NCBI RefSeq assembly: GCF_004217145.1
Contig: NZ_SHKR01000013.1
Location: forward strand, 864,249 to 928,248
Length of the DNA: 64,000 nt
DNA from: Kribbella rubisoli
GTDB lineage: Bacteria > Actinomycetota > Actinomycetes > Propionibacteriales > Kribbellaceae
Direction: 5' to 3'
Below the pieces are notes generated by a model. The model was not told where the DNA came from. It did not search any database and saw nothing but the letters and a program-made list of their open reading frames with translations. Below, piece by piece: positions 26,090 to 35,894 of the stretch (position 1 is its first letter; each line of letters opens with the position of its first letter). The position numbers and the translations under genes are program-made.

Positions 26090-27328
26090 ATGAGGCGACC
26101 GGTCGCGCTGATCGCGCTGACTGCTCTCGTGGTCGCCGGCTGCGGCGACAGCAACTCACCAACCGCAGGTCCAAGCACAGTGCCGTCCTCCTCGGTGCCG
26201 ATCGAGCCGACCGAGCAGCCAAGCGAGGAGCCCAGCAGTCCAGCAACCGAGACCCCACCCCCGACGGCGACCGACACACCGACCGACGCGGTGAACTGCA
26301 TCGACCAGAAGCTGCAGAGCCTCACACTGCGCGAACAGGCCGCCCAGCTCATCATGACCGGCATCGACGCCAGCGGCATGACATCCGCCCAGAAGGCCGT
26401 CGTAGAGCAGAAGTCCGGCAGCGTCTTCCTGATGGGCACCAGCGGCAGCCTCGCCCACACTCGCTCGGCGATGAGCGCGGTCAACACTGCAGCCACAGTG
26501 AAGGGCGTCCGGCCGCTCATCGCCGCGGACCAAGAGGGCGGCCAGATCCAGCGTCTCAAGGGCTCCGGCTTCGATCGCATCCCCGCAGCAACGGTCCAAG
26601 GCACCTGGTCCAGCTCGAAGCTCACCACACAGGCGCAGGTCTGGGGCAGCCAGCTGAAGCAGGCCGGCGTCAACGTCGACCTCGCCCCGGTGGCCGACGT
26701 CGTGCCCAGCTCGCTGAAGTCGCAGAACGCTCCGATCGGCCAGCTCAACCGCGAGTACGGCGACACGCCGGCGGAAGCGAGCCGCGGCGTACAGGCGTTC
26801 GTGCAGGGGATGCGCAAGGCCGGCGTCGCGACCTCGGTCAAGCACTTCCCGGGGCTCGGGCGGGTCCGCGGCAACACCGACTTCTCCTCAGGTGTCGTCG
26901 ACAACGTCACGGTTCGCGGTGACGCCGACCTGCAGCCGTTCGCCGACGGGATCAAGGCCGGTGCGTCGATGGTGATGATCTCGACGGTCACGTACACCAA
27001 GATCGACCCCAAGAACCGCGCGATCTTCTCGCCGACCGTCATCCAGGGCATGGTCCGCGGCGACCTGGGCTGGCAGGGCGTCGTGATCACCGACGACGTC
27101 GGCGCGGCCGCCGAGGTCGCATCGGTCCCGGCCGGTGCCCGCGCGACGCGGTTCGTGGCGGCCGGCGGCGACATCGTCATCAACGCCAAGGCCGGGCTGA
27201 CCACGACGATGGTGGACGCACTCGTCGCCAGGGCGCAGGAGGACAAGACGTTCGCCGCGAAGCTGACGAGTAGCGTGCGGCGTGTGCTGACGCTGAAACA
27301 GGACCACGGCCTGGTGGGTTGCGGATGA
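26090..27328 (+). CDS. Glycoside hydrolase family 3 (NagZ-like) lipoprotein
   Basis: 412 residues. The lipobox ends at Cys18 (LVVAGCGD), followed by a ~50-residue Pro/Ser/Thr linker. The GH3 N-domain is clear: AADQEGGQIQRL, VDLAPVADVV, SVKHFPGLGRVRGNTDFS (KHFPG motif) and VITDDVGAAAEV (Asp nucleophile region). It is a probable beta-N-acetylhexosaminidase acting on cell-wall fragments outside the membrane. The usual NagZ histidine segment is altered here, so substrate specificity is uncertain. The ATG lies 1 nt after the MarR stop, and the stop overlaps the next gene. Confidence 0.88.
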   Translation: MRRPVALIALTALVVAGCGDSNSPTAGPSTVPSSSVPIEPTEQPSEEPSSPATETPPPTATDTPTDAVNCIDQKLQSLTLREQAAQLIMTGIDASGMTSAQKAVVEQKSGSVFLMGTSGSLAHTRSAMSAVNTAATVKGVRPLIAADQEGGQIQRLKGSGFDRIPAATVQGTWSSSKLTTQAQVWGSQLKQAGVNVDLAPVADVVPSSLKSQNAPIGQLNREYGDTPAEASRGVQAFVQGMRKAGVATSVKHFPGLGRVRGNTDFSSGVVDNVTVRGDADLQPFADGIKAGASMVMISTVTYTKIDPKNRAIFSPTVIQGMVRGDLGWQGVVITDDVGAAAEVASVPAGARATRFVAAGGDIVINAKAGLTTTMVDALVARAQEDKTFAAKLTSSVRRVLTLKQDHGLVGCG

Positions 27329-27657
27329 CCGAGGAGGAGCCCGACTACCGGTTCACGCTGGCAAACGAGCGCACCTACCTCGCCTACCTGCGTACGTCGC
27401 TCGCCTGCTACGCCGGTGGATTGTCCGCGGTGCAGTTCCTCGACCTCGGCCCGGATCGCTGGCCGGCCCGGATCATCGGTGTGATTCTGGTCTGCGCCGG
27501 GATCGTCACGACGGCCGGTGCGTTCCGCCGCTGGCAGCAGAACCTGACCGCGATCCGGCGCGGCGGCGCGCTGCCGGTCACCCGGCTGCCGTTGATGCTC
27601 GGGGCAACGATCGCGGTCGTCGGCCTGATCGGCCTGCTGTTCTCACTGTGGCGATGA
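27325..27657 (+). CDS. DUF202 (YidH-type) membrane protein
   Basis: 110 residues. The DUF202 hallmark LANERTYLAYLRTSLACYAGG is followed by two further membrane helices (IIGVILVCAGIVTTAGAF, LMLGATIAVVGLIGLLFSL). It begins inside the GH3 stop and ends inside the start of the next DUF202 gene, giving a tightly coupled run. Function unknown. Confidence 0.88.
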   Translation: MTEEEPDYRFTLANERTYLAYLRTSLACYAGGLSAVQFLDLGPDRWPARIIGVILVCAGIVTTAGAFRRWQQNLTAIRRGGALPVTRLPLMLGATIAVVGLIGLLFSLWR

Positions 27658-27962
27658 GCACACCGGATCCCGGCCGGCAGCCGGAGCGGACCTTGCTCGC
27701 GTGGCGTCGTACGGCGCTCGGCCTGATTGCCAACGGCATCCTGCTGCTTGCCTCCGGCCACGGATCGTCGGACGTCCGCACCGGGCTCGGAATCGTCGTA
27801 CTGGTGCTGTCTTTAGGCTGCTGGACCGCCGTCAGCGCCGTCTACCGCCGGACAGCCGGCGGCGCGATTCACTTCCTCGGCCACCAGCATGTACTCCGGG
27901 TTGCGGCCGGCCTGGTGCTGGTGGTCGGGCTCTTCGATCTGTACGCCGTGATAACACACTGA
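27654..27962 (+). CDS. DUF202 (YidG-type) membrane protein
   Basis: 102 residues. PERTLLAWRRTALGLIANG is the DUF202 start, followed by three hydrophobic segments (GIVVLVLSLGCWTAVSAV, VAAGLVLVVGLFDLYAV). It overlaps the previous DUF202 gene by 4 bp (ATGA), so the two probably form a heteromeric membrane pair, as YidH/YidG do. Function unknown. Confidence 0.88.
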   Translation: MSTPDPGRQPERTLLAWRRTALGLIANGILLLASGHGSSDVRTGLGIVVLVLSLGCWTAVSAVYRRTAGGAIHFLGHQHVLRVAAGLVLVVGLFDLYAVITH

Positions 27963-28102
27963 AACCGATCAGTTACCGACTGTGCAACGCTCAACTGCCC
28001 AGTTCATCACAACGCGATACGTTGCCGTGGGCGGATGCCGCATCAACTGGATGTTCCCCCTAGCATGTTCACGGTTTGTCCCTCGTTCACCCGGAGCTTG
28101 AA

Positions 28103-28735
28103 GTGCCGTTACGTCTGCGTCCGAACGACCCGACGTTCTACGACCTTTTCACCGAGTCCGCCAACCACCTCGTGGACGGATCCCGGATCATGGCCGAATT
28201 GCTCGGCAGTACGGCGGGCACCGGGCTGTCCGCGAGCCATCAGATCGCCGCCCAGATGAAGGACGCGGAGCACGCGGCCGACGAGACCACCCACTCGATC
28301 ATCCGCCGGGTGAACTCGACGTTCGTCACCCCGTTCGACCGCGAGGACATCTACCGGCTGGCCTCCGACCTCGACGACGTGATGGATTTCATGGAGGAGG
28401 CGGTCGACACCGTCCACCTCTTCAACCTGGAGAAGCTGCCGGAGGAGATCGCCGAGCAGATCGAAGTACTCCAGCGGATGGCGCAGTTGACTGCCGAGAC
28501 GATGCCCAGGCTGCGGACCATGAAGGACCTGGCCGAGTACTGGATCGAGATCAACCGCCTGGAGAACACCGGTGACGCGGTCCACCGCAGGTTGATCGCG
28601 AAACTCTTCAGCGGTGAGTACGAGGCGCTGACCGTGATGAAGCTCAAGACCGTGGTCGACCTGCTGGAGGCCGCGATCGACGCGTTCGAGCACGTTGCCA
28701 ACACGGTCGAGCAGATCGCCGTCAAGGAGAGCTGA
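28103..28735 (+). CDS. DUF47 (PhoU-like) regulator of phosphate transporter
   Basis: 210 residues from GTG 28103, which has GGAG 7 nt upstream; a TTG at 28076 would add nine. Four long helices with LRPNDPTFYDLFTESANHL, DAEHAADETTHSIIRRVN, FDREDIYRLASDLDDVMDFMEE and YWIEINRLENTGDAVHR (metal-ligand ExxxD type) define the DUF47/PhoU-like fold. Such proteins are always next to PiT phosphate transporters and modulate them. The next gene begins 2 bp later. Confidence 0.92.
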   Translation: MPLRLRPNDPTFYDLFTESANHLVDGSRIMAELLGSTAGTGLSASHQIAAQMKDAEHAADETTHSIIRRVNSTFVTPFDREDIYRLASDLDDVMDFMEEAVDTVHLFNLEKLPEEIAEQIEVLQRMAQLTAETMPRLRTMKDLAEYWIEINRLENTGDAVHRRLIAKLFSGEYEALTVMKLKTVVDLLEAAIDAFEHVANTVEQIAVKES

Positions 28736-28737
28736 GC

Positions 28738-29736
28738 GTGGAGCTCGCGCTCGTCATTGTCCTCGTCATCATCGCGCTCGGTTTCGACTACACCAACGGC
28801 TTCCACGACGCCGCCAATGCGATCGCGACCTCGGTTTCGACGCGCGCACTCACGCCCCGGGTCGCGCTGGCGATGGCTGCGGTGTGCAATTTCGTCGGTG
28901 CGCTGGCCGGCACCGAGGTGGCCGAGACGGTCGGCAAAGGCATCATCGCCGCCCCGGCCGGGACACACGGCCTGGTGATCGTGATCGCAGCGCTGATCGG
29001 CGCCATCACCTGGAACCTGATCACCTGGTACTTCGGCCTGCCGAGCTCCTCCACGCACGCGCTGATCGGCGGCCTGATCGGCGCCGGGCTCGCCTCGTCG
29101 AGCGTCGTGATGTGGTCCGGCATCCTCGACAAGGTCGTCATCCCGATGGTGCTGTCGCCCGCTATCGGCTTCTTCGGCGCGTTCGCGCTGATGATCGCGA
29201 TTCTGTGGGCGTTCCGGCGCCGCAACCCCGGCAGGACCACCCGCGGATTCCGGATGGCGCAGTCGTTGTCGGCCGCGGCGGTGGCGCTCGGGCACGGCCT
29301 GCAGGACGCGCAGAAGACGATGGGCGTGATCTTCCTGGCCCTGCTCACCACTGGCCATGTGGACCAGAACGACGGTATCCCGCTGTGGGTCAAGCTCTCC
29401 GCCGCTACGGCGATCTCGCTCGGCACGTACTCCGGTGGCTGGCGGATCATGCGCACGCTGGGCCGCCGGATCATCCACCTGGACCCGGCCAGGGGATTCG
29501 CCTCCGAGGCGGTCACCGCGACCGTGCTGTACGTGATGGCGATCGGCCTGCACGCGCCCGTGTCCACGACGCACACGATCACGTCGGCGGTGATGGGGTC
29601 CGGCGCGACCAAGCGGCTGTCGGCGGTCCGCTGGGGCGTCGCGCAGAACATCGTCACCGCGTGGGTGCTGACCATCCCGGCCGCCGGCGTCATCGCGGCG
29701 CTGTGTTATTGGCTCGTCCATCTGATCTTCGAGTAG
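28738..29736 (+). CDS. PiT family inorganic phosphate transporter (first)
   Basis: 332 residues with about nine hydrophobic segments. The PiT signature occurs twice, inverted in the two halves: GFDYTNGFHDAANAIATSVSTRAL at the start and HGLQDAQKTMGV in the middle; WYFGLPSSSTHALIGG and APVSTTHTI are the conserved loops. It is a low-affinity Pi or metal-phosphate symporter in the inner membrane. The GTG start follows AAGGAG, 2 bp after the DUF47 gene, so the two form an operon. Confidence 0.94.
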   Translation: MELALVIVLVIIALGFDYTNGFHDAANAIATSVSTRALTPRVALAMAAVCNFVGALAGTEVAETVGKGIIAAPAGTHGLVIVIAALIGAITWNLITWYFGLPSSSTHALIGGLIGAGLASSSVVMWSGILDKVVIPMVLSPAIGFFGAFALMIAILWAFRRRNPGRTTRGFRMAQSLSAAAVALGHGLQDAQKTMGVIFLALLTTGHVDQNDGIPLWVKLSAATAISLGTYSGGWRIMRTLGRRIIHLDPARGFASEAVTATVLYVMAIGLHAPVSTTHTITSAVMGSGATKRLSAVRWGVAQNIVTAWVLTIPAAGVIAALCYWLVHLIFE

Positions 29737-29750
29737 CTTCGGGGCCAGTT

Positions 29751-29772
29751 GTTCATTTCGAATTCACCCACC
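29751..29772 (+). promoter_or_regulatory. Candidate PHO box upstream of the second PiT gene
   Basis: GTTCATT (29751) and ATTCACC (29762) are spaced exactly 11 nt apart, matching the GTTCACC-type direct repeats bound by actinobacterial PhoP. The site lies 48 bp before the start of the second PiT gene. It is weaker than the pstS site at 43376. Confidence 0.5.
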
Positions 29773-29819
29773 AGGCCTACCGTCGATCCACGGTGCACAT
29801 CGTGGGGGGTTTGATCGAG

Positions 29820-31016
29820 ATGGACCTGTCGTTCCTCGTCGTCGTGGTGATCATCACCGCGTTGGTGTTCGACTTCACCAACGGCTTCCATGACACCGCC
29901 AACGCGATGGCGACGTCCATCGCGACCGGTGCACTCAGACCCAAGGTCGCGGTCGCTCTGTCCGCGGTGCTCAACCTGGTCGGCGCCTTCATCTCCACCG
30001 CGGTGGCCAAGACGATCTCGGGCGGCCTCGTCGACGACTCGAAGATCACCGTGCCGATCATCTTCGGCGGCTTGGTCGGCGCGATCCTGTGGAACGTGGT
30101 GACCTGGTACTTCGGCCTGCCGAGCTCCTCGTCGCACGCCCTGTTCGGCGGCCTGATCGGCGCCACCTGGGTCGCGGCCGGCCGCGACGCGGTGAACTTC
30201 CAGAACGTGGTGCAGAAGATCATCATCCCCGCGGTCGCCGCGCCGGTCGTGGCTGGCGGGGTCGCGCTGCTGGGCACCTTCCTGGCCTACAGGATCACCA
30301 GGCGGGCTCGGAAGACGTCGGTCCACGACGGGTTCAGGAGCGGTCAGATCGCGTCCGCGTCGATGGTCTCGCTCGCCCACGGCACCGGCGACGCGCAGAA
30401 GACGATGGGCATCATCACGCTGGTGCTGATCACCTCGGGCAGCCTCGCGAAGGGTTCGGGGCCGCCGGTCTGGGTGATCATCTCGGCCGGCCTGGCGATC
30501 GCCCTGGGCACCTACTTCGGCGGCTGGCGGATCATCCGGACGATGGGCAAGGGCCTGACCGAGGTCGAGTCGCCGCAGGGCTTCGCCGCCGAGACCAGTT
30601 CGGCCTCGGTTCTGCTCGCCTCGGCCCACTTGGGCTTCCCGCTGTCCACCACCCAGGTCTGCTCCGGCAGCATCCTCGGCTCCGGCTTGGGCCGGCGTCG
30701 CGCGCAGGTGCGCTGGTCGGTCGCCGGGCGGATCGCGATGGGCTGGCTGTTCACGCTGCCGGCCGCCGCGGTCGTCGGCGCACTGTCCGGTGAGGTCGCC
30801 AACTCGGGCAACGCCGGAGTCGTCATTGTCGCGGTCGTCGCGGTCGCCGCCGCTGGTGCCATCTACGCCGCCTCCCGGCGCAAGCCGGTGACGGCGGAGA
30901 ACGTCAACGAGTACCCGAGCCGCGCGCCCGCCACGCCGGCCACGCCGGCCACGCCGGCCACGCCAGCCGACCCGGCCACGCCGGCCACGCCAGCCGACCC
31001 GGCCGCGGCCGCCTGA
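29820..31016 (+). CDS. PiT family inorganic phosphate transporter (second)
   Basis: 398 residues from ATG 29820. Both PiT halves are present (FDFTNGFHDTANAMATS, WYFGLPSSSSHALFGG, HGTGDAQKTMGI, PLSTTQVCSGSILGSG), so it is a full transporter closely related in layout to the neighbour at 28738. It ends in an extra cytoplasmic or surface tail made of repeated ATP/ADP tripeptides. A candidate PHO box lies upstream, so this copy may be the phosphate-starvation-regulated one, while the DUF47-linked copy is constitutive. A small membrane protein follows 13 bp downstream. Confidence 0.93.
   Translation: MDLSFLVVVVIITALVFDFTNGFHDTANAMATSIATGALRPKVAVALSAVLNLVGAFISTAVAKTISGGLVDDSKITVPIIFGGLVGAILWNVVTWYFGLPSSSSHALFGGLIGATWVAAGRDAVNFQNVVQKIIIPAVAAPVVAGGVALLGTFLAYRITRRARKTSVHDGFRSGQIASASMVSLAHGTGDAQKTMGIITLVLITSGSLAKGSGPPVWVIISAGLAIALGTYFGGWRIIRTMGKGLTEVESPQGFAAETSSASVLLASAHLGFPLSTTQVCSGSILGSGLGRRRAQVRWSVAGRIAMGWLFTLPAAAVVGALSGEVANSGNAGVVIVAVVAVAAAGAIYAASRRKPVTAENVNEYPSRAPATPATPATPATPADPATPATPADPAAAA
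30930..31001 (+). repeat. 9-bp tandem repeat encoding the PiT C-terminal tail
   Basis: Eight units of GCCACGCCG or the variants GCCACGCCA and GCCGACCCG encode ATP/ADP-type tripeptides. Such an array is prone to slippage, so tail length may vary between strains. Confidence 0.85.
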
Positions 31017-31029
31017 GAGGAGTACGGCG

Positions 31030-31263
31030 ATGCACATCAACTGGAACGCACTGAGTCATGTCGCTCTGGTCAGCGTGCTCTTCGGGGCCGGGCTGCCGAT
31101 CCTGTTCGCATTCGGTGTGACCGCGATATCACGGCGGGCGGCGGCGATCGAGGAGAAGAAGCCGCCGTCGGTCGTGGACAGTTCGGTGGCAGCGCTCTGC
31201 TTCGCCGCCTGTGTGGCGGCGGTGCTCTACGGGCTCTACCTGATGATTCCGCAGTTCCACTGA
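31030..31263 (+). CDS. Small two-helix membrane protein
   Basis: 77 residues with hydrophobic segments at ~12-33 (HVALVSVLFGAGLPILFAFG) and ~50-70 (AALCFAACVAAVLYGLYLM). GAGAGGAG lies 8 nt before the ATG, 13 bp after the PiT gene. Proteins of this shape commonly follow actinobacterial PiT genes, so it may be a transporter accessory subunit. No named domain is recognised. Confidence 0.8.
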   Translation: MHINWNALSHVALVSVLFGAGLPILFAFGVTAISRRAAAIEEKKPPSVVDSSVAALCFAACVAAVLYGLYLMIPQFH

Positions 31264-31326
31264 CGCAGGTATGACGGTCGGTCCGCTCGAGGGCTGCCCG
31301 TCGTGCGTCTTCTCAGTGGTTGTAGC

Positions 31327-31932
31327 TCAGCGGTTCCAGCGCCGGACCGACTTGGCCACGTCCTTGGCCCGGATCGAGCCGAGGTTGTACTCCCACGCGG
31401 CCAGCAGCCGGTCGCCCAGCACCTCCGCGTCGAGGTACGTCCGCGGTCGTACTGCGACCGCCCACGTCGCCGCGGCGGCGTGGCCCTGCTGATGCAGCAG
31501 GTGGTCCACTGTCGCCTCGATGCGGCCCACCTGCTCGTCCCGCAGGCCGTCACAGGCCCACTCCTGCAGGATCCTGGGGTCGTCGGCCGTCATCCGGGCC
31601 AGATAGGTCAGCGGGCCGCGCCAGAAGCCCCTGCTACCGATGCTGTCCAGCGTCTCGAGCGGGAACCAGCCGTTCTGGTTGCGCCGGCCGTTCACGGCGG
31701 ACTCGATCTCGCGGGCGCGATCCTGGTTCAACCCGCGGATCGCCCAGTCGACGAAGAACGCACCGGCGTCCGGGATGTGCTCGGCTACATGCGGCGCCGG
31801 AGTCATCGCGCCCGGGTCGAACAGATGCAGCTCTTCGGGTGAATCGAACAAAACCTTCCCCGCCCGCTCGTGTCCGCGGGCCACCGACGCCGGCCCGCCG
31901 CACAGGGACCCCCCAGGTTCCTGTTCTTTCAA
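31327..31932 (-). CDS. Hypothetical protein
   Basis: Up to 201 residues from TTG 31932. Internal starts are possible at TTG 31851 and ATG 31806, and a ribosome site is not obvious for any. It is soluble, with alternating helices: DAGAFFVDWAIRGLNQDRAREIESAVNG, FWRGPLTYLARMTADDPRILQEW and EVLGDRLLAAWEYNLGSIRAKDVAKSVRRW. I recognise no family. The first ~40 residues have weaker codon bias, favouring a shorter protein. It stands alone on the minus strand next to the acyltransferase. Confidence 0.6.
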   Translation of the reverse strand: MKEQEPGGSLCGGPASVARGHERAGKVLFDSPEELHLFDPGAMTPAPHVAEHIPDAGAFFVDWAIRGLNQDRAREIESAVNGRRNQNGWFPLETLDSIGSRGFWRGPLTYLARMTADDPRILQEWACDGLRDEQVGRIEATVDHLLHQQGHAAAATWAVAVRPRTYLDAEVLGDRLLAAWEYNLGSIRAKDVAKSVRRWNR

Positions 31933-31986
31933 CGAAAGCCTTAGTACCCTCGTTCCGCCCCGAGGGTCAAGGTCCTGTCCGCCGTC

Positions 31987-32733
31987 TTAACGACGTTTGG
32001 CGGCTCGGCGGGCGAGCTCCTCCTGGTCCAGTCGCTCGGCCTCGGCCGGGGTCGGCGCGCTGCCGCCGTACGCCGCGGGCAGCCACCAGGCGCCGGCGGG
32101 CTGCTCGGGGTACGCGCGGATGGTCTCGTCGAGCATTCCGGCCATCGTGGATCGCAGCTGTGCGGTCGCCTCGCCCGCGTCGTCGTCCGGTGTCACCGTG
32201 ATCGGTGCGCCGATGGTGATCGAGATCGGACGGTGCCGGGAGAAGTCCCGTGGCTGGTCCTTGGTGAACATCCGCTGCGTGCCCCACAGGATCATCGGGA
32301 TGATCGGTACGCCGGCTTCGGCAGCCATCCGGACCGTGCCGGACTTGAACTCCTTCAGCTCGAAGGAGCGGCTGATCGTGGCCTCCGGGAACACGCCGAC
32401 CACCTCGCCCGCGGCCAGGTACTCCAGCGCCTGCTGGTACGACGCCGCGCCCGCCTCCCGGTCGACCGGGATGTGGTGCATCCCGCGCATCAGCGGACCG
32501 GAGTACCGGTTGCGGAACAGCACCTCCTTGGCCATGAAGCGGACCAGTCGCTTGCTCGGCAGCGCGCCGTACCCGCCGAGGATGAAGTCGACGTAGCTGA
32601 TGTGGTTGAGGGCGATCAGCGCGCCGCCGGTCCGCGGCACGTTCTCCGCACCGGTGATGTGGAGCTTCAGATCCAGGACCTTGAACGAGGTCCGCGCGAA
32701 GGCGATGACGGGCGGGTACACGAGGTCTCGCAT
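31987..32733 (-). CDS. 1-acyl-sn-glycerol-3-phosphate acyltransferase (PlsC-like)
   Basis: 248 residues. The acyltransferase motifs are LNHISYVDFILGG (NHx4D, catalytic), VDREAGAASYQQAL, GVFPEATISRS (FPEG-type variant) and GVPIIPMILWGTQRM. It transfers an acyl chain to lysophosphatidate or a related acceptor at the membrane. TAGCGT lies 6 nt before the ATG, so the gene is likely leaderless. Its -35 region then falls in the left arm of the inverted repeat at 32758-32843. Confidence 0.9.
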   Translation of the reverse strand: MRDLVYPPVIAFARTSFKVLDLKLHITGAENVPRTGGALIALNHISYVDFILGGYGALPSKRLVRFMAKEVLFRNRYSGPLMRGMHHIPVDREAGAASYQQALEYLAAGEVVGVFPEATISRSFELKEFKSGTVRMAAEAGVPIIPMILWGTQRMFTKDQPRDFSRHRPISITIGAPITVTPDDDAGEATAQLRSTMAGMLDETIRAYPEQPAGAWWLPAAYGGSAPTPAEAERLDQEELARRAAKRR

Positions 32734-32757
32734 CCCTAGACGCTACAGGCTTCGTTC

Positions 32758-32843
32758 AGGGCATGGCTGATGGTTCCCCGCCTACTGCGCGGCACTCGGC
32801 ACGGCACCTCCTCGCTACGGCGCGGAACCATCAGCCATGCCCT
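32758..32843. repeat. 20-bp perfect inverted repeat with 46-nt loop
   Basis: AGGGCATGGCTGATGGTTCC at 32758-32777 is exactly complementary to 32824-32843. The loop is GC-rich with further partial pairing (CCGC.. GCGG). It lies between the divergent starts of the acyltransferase and the thiC riboswitch, so it is not a terminator of either gene. It overlaps the predicted -35 region of the acyltransferase. It looks like a small non-autonomous or REP-like element, or a large operator/cruciform. Confidence 0.85.
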
Positions 32844-32865
32844 AGGGTGGTCGTGACAACTTGAG

Positions 32866-32977
32866 ATCGCGGGAGCTCGCACCGTAGTGGGCTGAGAGGG
32901 CGGCTGGACCAGGAATCGAACCTGGCCGGCGCCGCCGACCGCCGAACCTGTCCGGGTAATTCCGGCGTAGGGAGCAC
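32866..32977 (+). promoter_or_regulatory. TPP riboswitch (THI element) of thiC
   Basis: The conserved core is present: GGGCTGAGAG near 32889 (pyrimidine-sensing helix), then GAACCTGTCCGGGTAATTCC near 32944 and GGCGTAGGGAGC at the 3' end. A P3 extension (GACCAGG / CCTGGCC) lies between them. It ends a few nucleotides before the thiC ATG, so it most likely controls translation initiation by masking the ribosome site when thiamine pyrophosphate is bound. Confidence 0.95.
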
Positions 32978-32981
32978 CAGC

Positions 32982-34604
<1,623 letters not shown>

Positions 34605-34612
34605 GAGCCCTG

Positions 34613-34646
34613 GTCCGGCCCGGTTCACCGTCCTCCCGGGCCGGAC
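34613..34646 (+). terminator. Terminator of thiC
   Basis: A perfect 11-bp stem (GTCCGGCCCGG at 34613-34623 with CCGGGCCGGAC at 34636-34646) encloses a 12-nt loop. No strong T-run follows, which is usual in this GC range. Confidence 0.75.
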
Positions 34647-34741
34647 ACGGGGAGTAATCGGGTGAAGCGATTCAGGTTTTGTCCTTCACTCTACGTGAAT
34701 AAGACTGTAGCCTTAAGCCGTTCAGAAGGAGGTGCAGGGCG

Positions 34742-35341
34742 ATGGTCTTCGTTCTCACGGTAGATCAGCGTGGCAGCCGAAGCACGAGCGATCTCGTACC
34801 CGAGCTGCTGAACTCCCTGAACCGCCGCCCGCGCCGGGCCGGCCTGCTGCGCAGGTTCGAGCGGACCGCCGGCGACGAGGTGCAGGGCGTGCTCTCCGAG
34901 GCCCGGCCCACCGTCGACGTGATCGTCGAGCTGCTGCGCGCGGACTCCTGGTACGTCGGCTTGGGTGTCGGCGAGGTGACCGAGCCGCTGCCCCGCAGTA
35001 CCAGAGCAGGTAGCGGTGACGCGTTCGTCTTCGCTCGCGAGGCGGTGACACGGGCCAAGTCGAGCCCGCACCATGTGAACGTGGTCGGTGCGGACTCGCG
35101 GGTCGCGGAGCAGGTGGAGACGGTGTTGTGGCTGATGGCGTCGGTACTGCGGCGCCGGAGCGAGCGTGGATGGGCAGTGGCGGACCTGTTGGCTGAAGGA
35201 CTCACCAGGCGGGAGATCGGCGTGAAACTCGGCATCAGCCAGTCAGCGGTGACCCAACGTGCGCAGGCGGCGGGATTCGCCGAGGAGCAGCGCGGACGGG
35301 TGCTGGCCGCGGACCTGCTCGGTGCTGGAGTCGCTGCGTGA
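34742..35341 (+). CDS. SatD-like DNA-binding protein
   Basis: 199 residues. The N-terminal domain (FVLTVDQRGSR, RRFERTAGDEVQGVL, WYVGLGVGEV, AFVFAREAV) resembles SatD family proteins. The C-terminal part is an HTH (AVADLLAEGLTRREIGVKLGISQSAVTQRAQAAG) fitting a sigma-region-4-like fold. GAAGGAGG lies before the ATG. It overlaps the next gene at GTGA. SatD proteins are paired with a small membrane protein, exactly the arrangement here; their role is unknown. Confidence 0.75.
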   Translation: MVFVLTVDQRGSRSTSDLVPELLNSLNRRPRRAGLLRRFERTAGDEVQGVLSEARPTVDVIVELLRADSWYVGLGVGEVTEPLPRSTRAGSGDAFVFAREAVTRAKSSPHHVNVVGADSRVAEQVETVLWLMASVLRRRSERGWAVADLLAEGLTRREIGVKLGISQSAVTQRAQAAGFAEEQRGRVLAADLLGAGVAA

Positions 35342-35892
35342 CGGCACTGGTTCTGTCGTTGACCGCTGCCGGATTGATCCTCGCTGTGCTCGCCTGGGTG
35401 CCCAGGTCCGGTTCCAACCTCGAGATCGCGATCAGCGGCGTCATGCTCGCCTGTCTGGCCGCTGTCGGCGTTCTGCTGCTCTCGGGCCACGGAGTGGCCG
35501 ACTGGGCCGAGCGCTGGTGGAACGTGCTGCTCCTGCTCGCCGGAGGGTTAGCAGTGACGGGTGGCGGGCCACTGACAACCTCTGTGCTCGCCCTGGTCGA
35601 CCGGAACAACACCAGGGCCCAGTCGACCCAGAAGGCCGGCGAGGTACTGCGTGGAGGCGCGCTGATCGGCTCCCTCGAGCGGACTGCGATCTACGCGTCA
35701 CTGGTGGCGGGCTGGCCGGAAGGCATCGCTGTAGTACTGGCGATCAAAGGCCTCGCTCGGTACCCAGAGCTCCGCAGTCCGGACCAGCCTGCCTCGGTGA
35801 CTCCGCAGGCCGTCGCCGAGCGGTTCATCATCGGCACTTTCACCAGCGTGCTGTGGGCGGTGACCTGTGCTGGTCTACTGCGTTCACACTGA
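35338..35892 (+). CDS. Membrane partner of the SatD-like protein
   Basis: 184 residues with about five hydrophobic segments, including ALVLSLTAAGLILAVLAWVP, AISGVMLACLAAVGVLLLSG, WWNVLLLLAGGLAV and ERFIIGTFTSVLWAVTCAG. The GTG start overlaps the SatD-like stop (GTGA), so the proteins are translated together. The SatD-partner membrane gene is DUF3307-like in Firmicutes; similarity here is by position and topology, not by a clear motif. Confidence 0.7.
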   Translation: MTALVLSLTAAGLILAVLAWVPRSGSNLEIAISGVMLACLAAVGVLLLSGHGVADWAERWWNVLLLLAGGLAVTGGGPLTTSVLALVDRNNTRAQSTQKAGEVLRGGALIGSLERTAIYASLVAGWPEGIAVVLAIKGLARYPELRSPDQPASVTPQAVAERFIIGTFTSVLWAVTCAGLLRSH

Positions 35893-35894
35893 CG

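Noticed and set aside
28067..28091. PHO-box-like GTTCACG and GTTCACC before the DUF47 gene
   Set aside because: The spacing is 18 nt, not a multiple of 11, so it does not fit PhoP direct repeats.
32905..32930. tRNA T-arm-like sequence (AATCGAACCTGG)
   Set aside because: It is inside the TPP riboswitch P3 extension, and no acceptor or anticodon arm can be formed around it.
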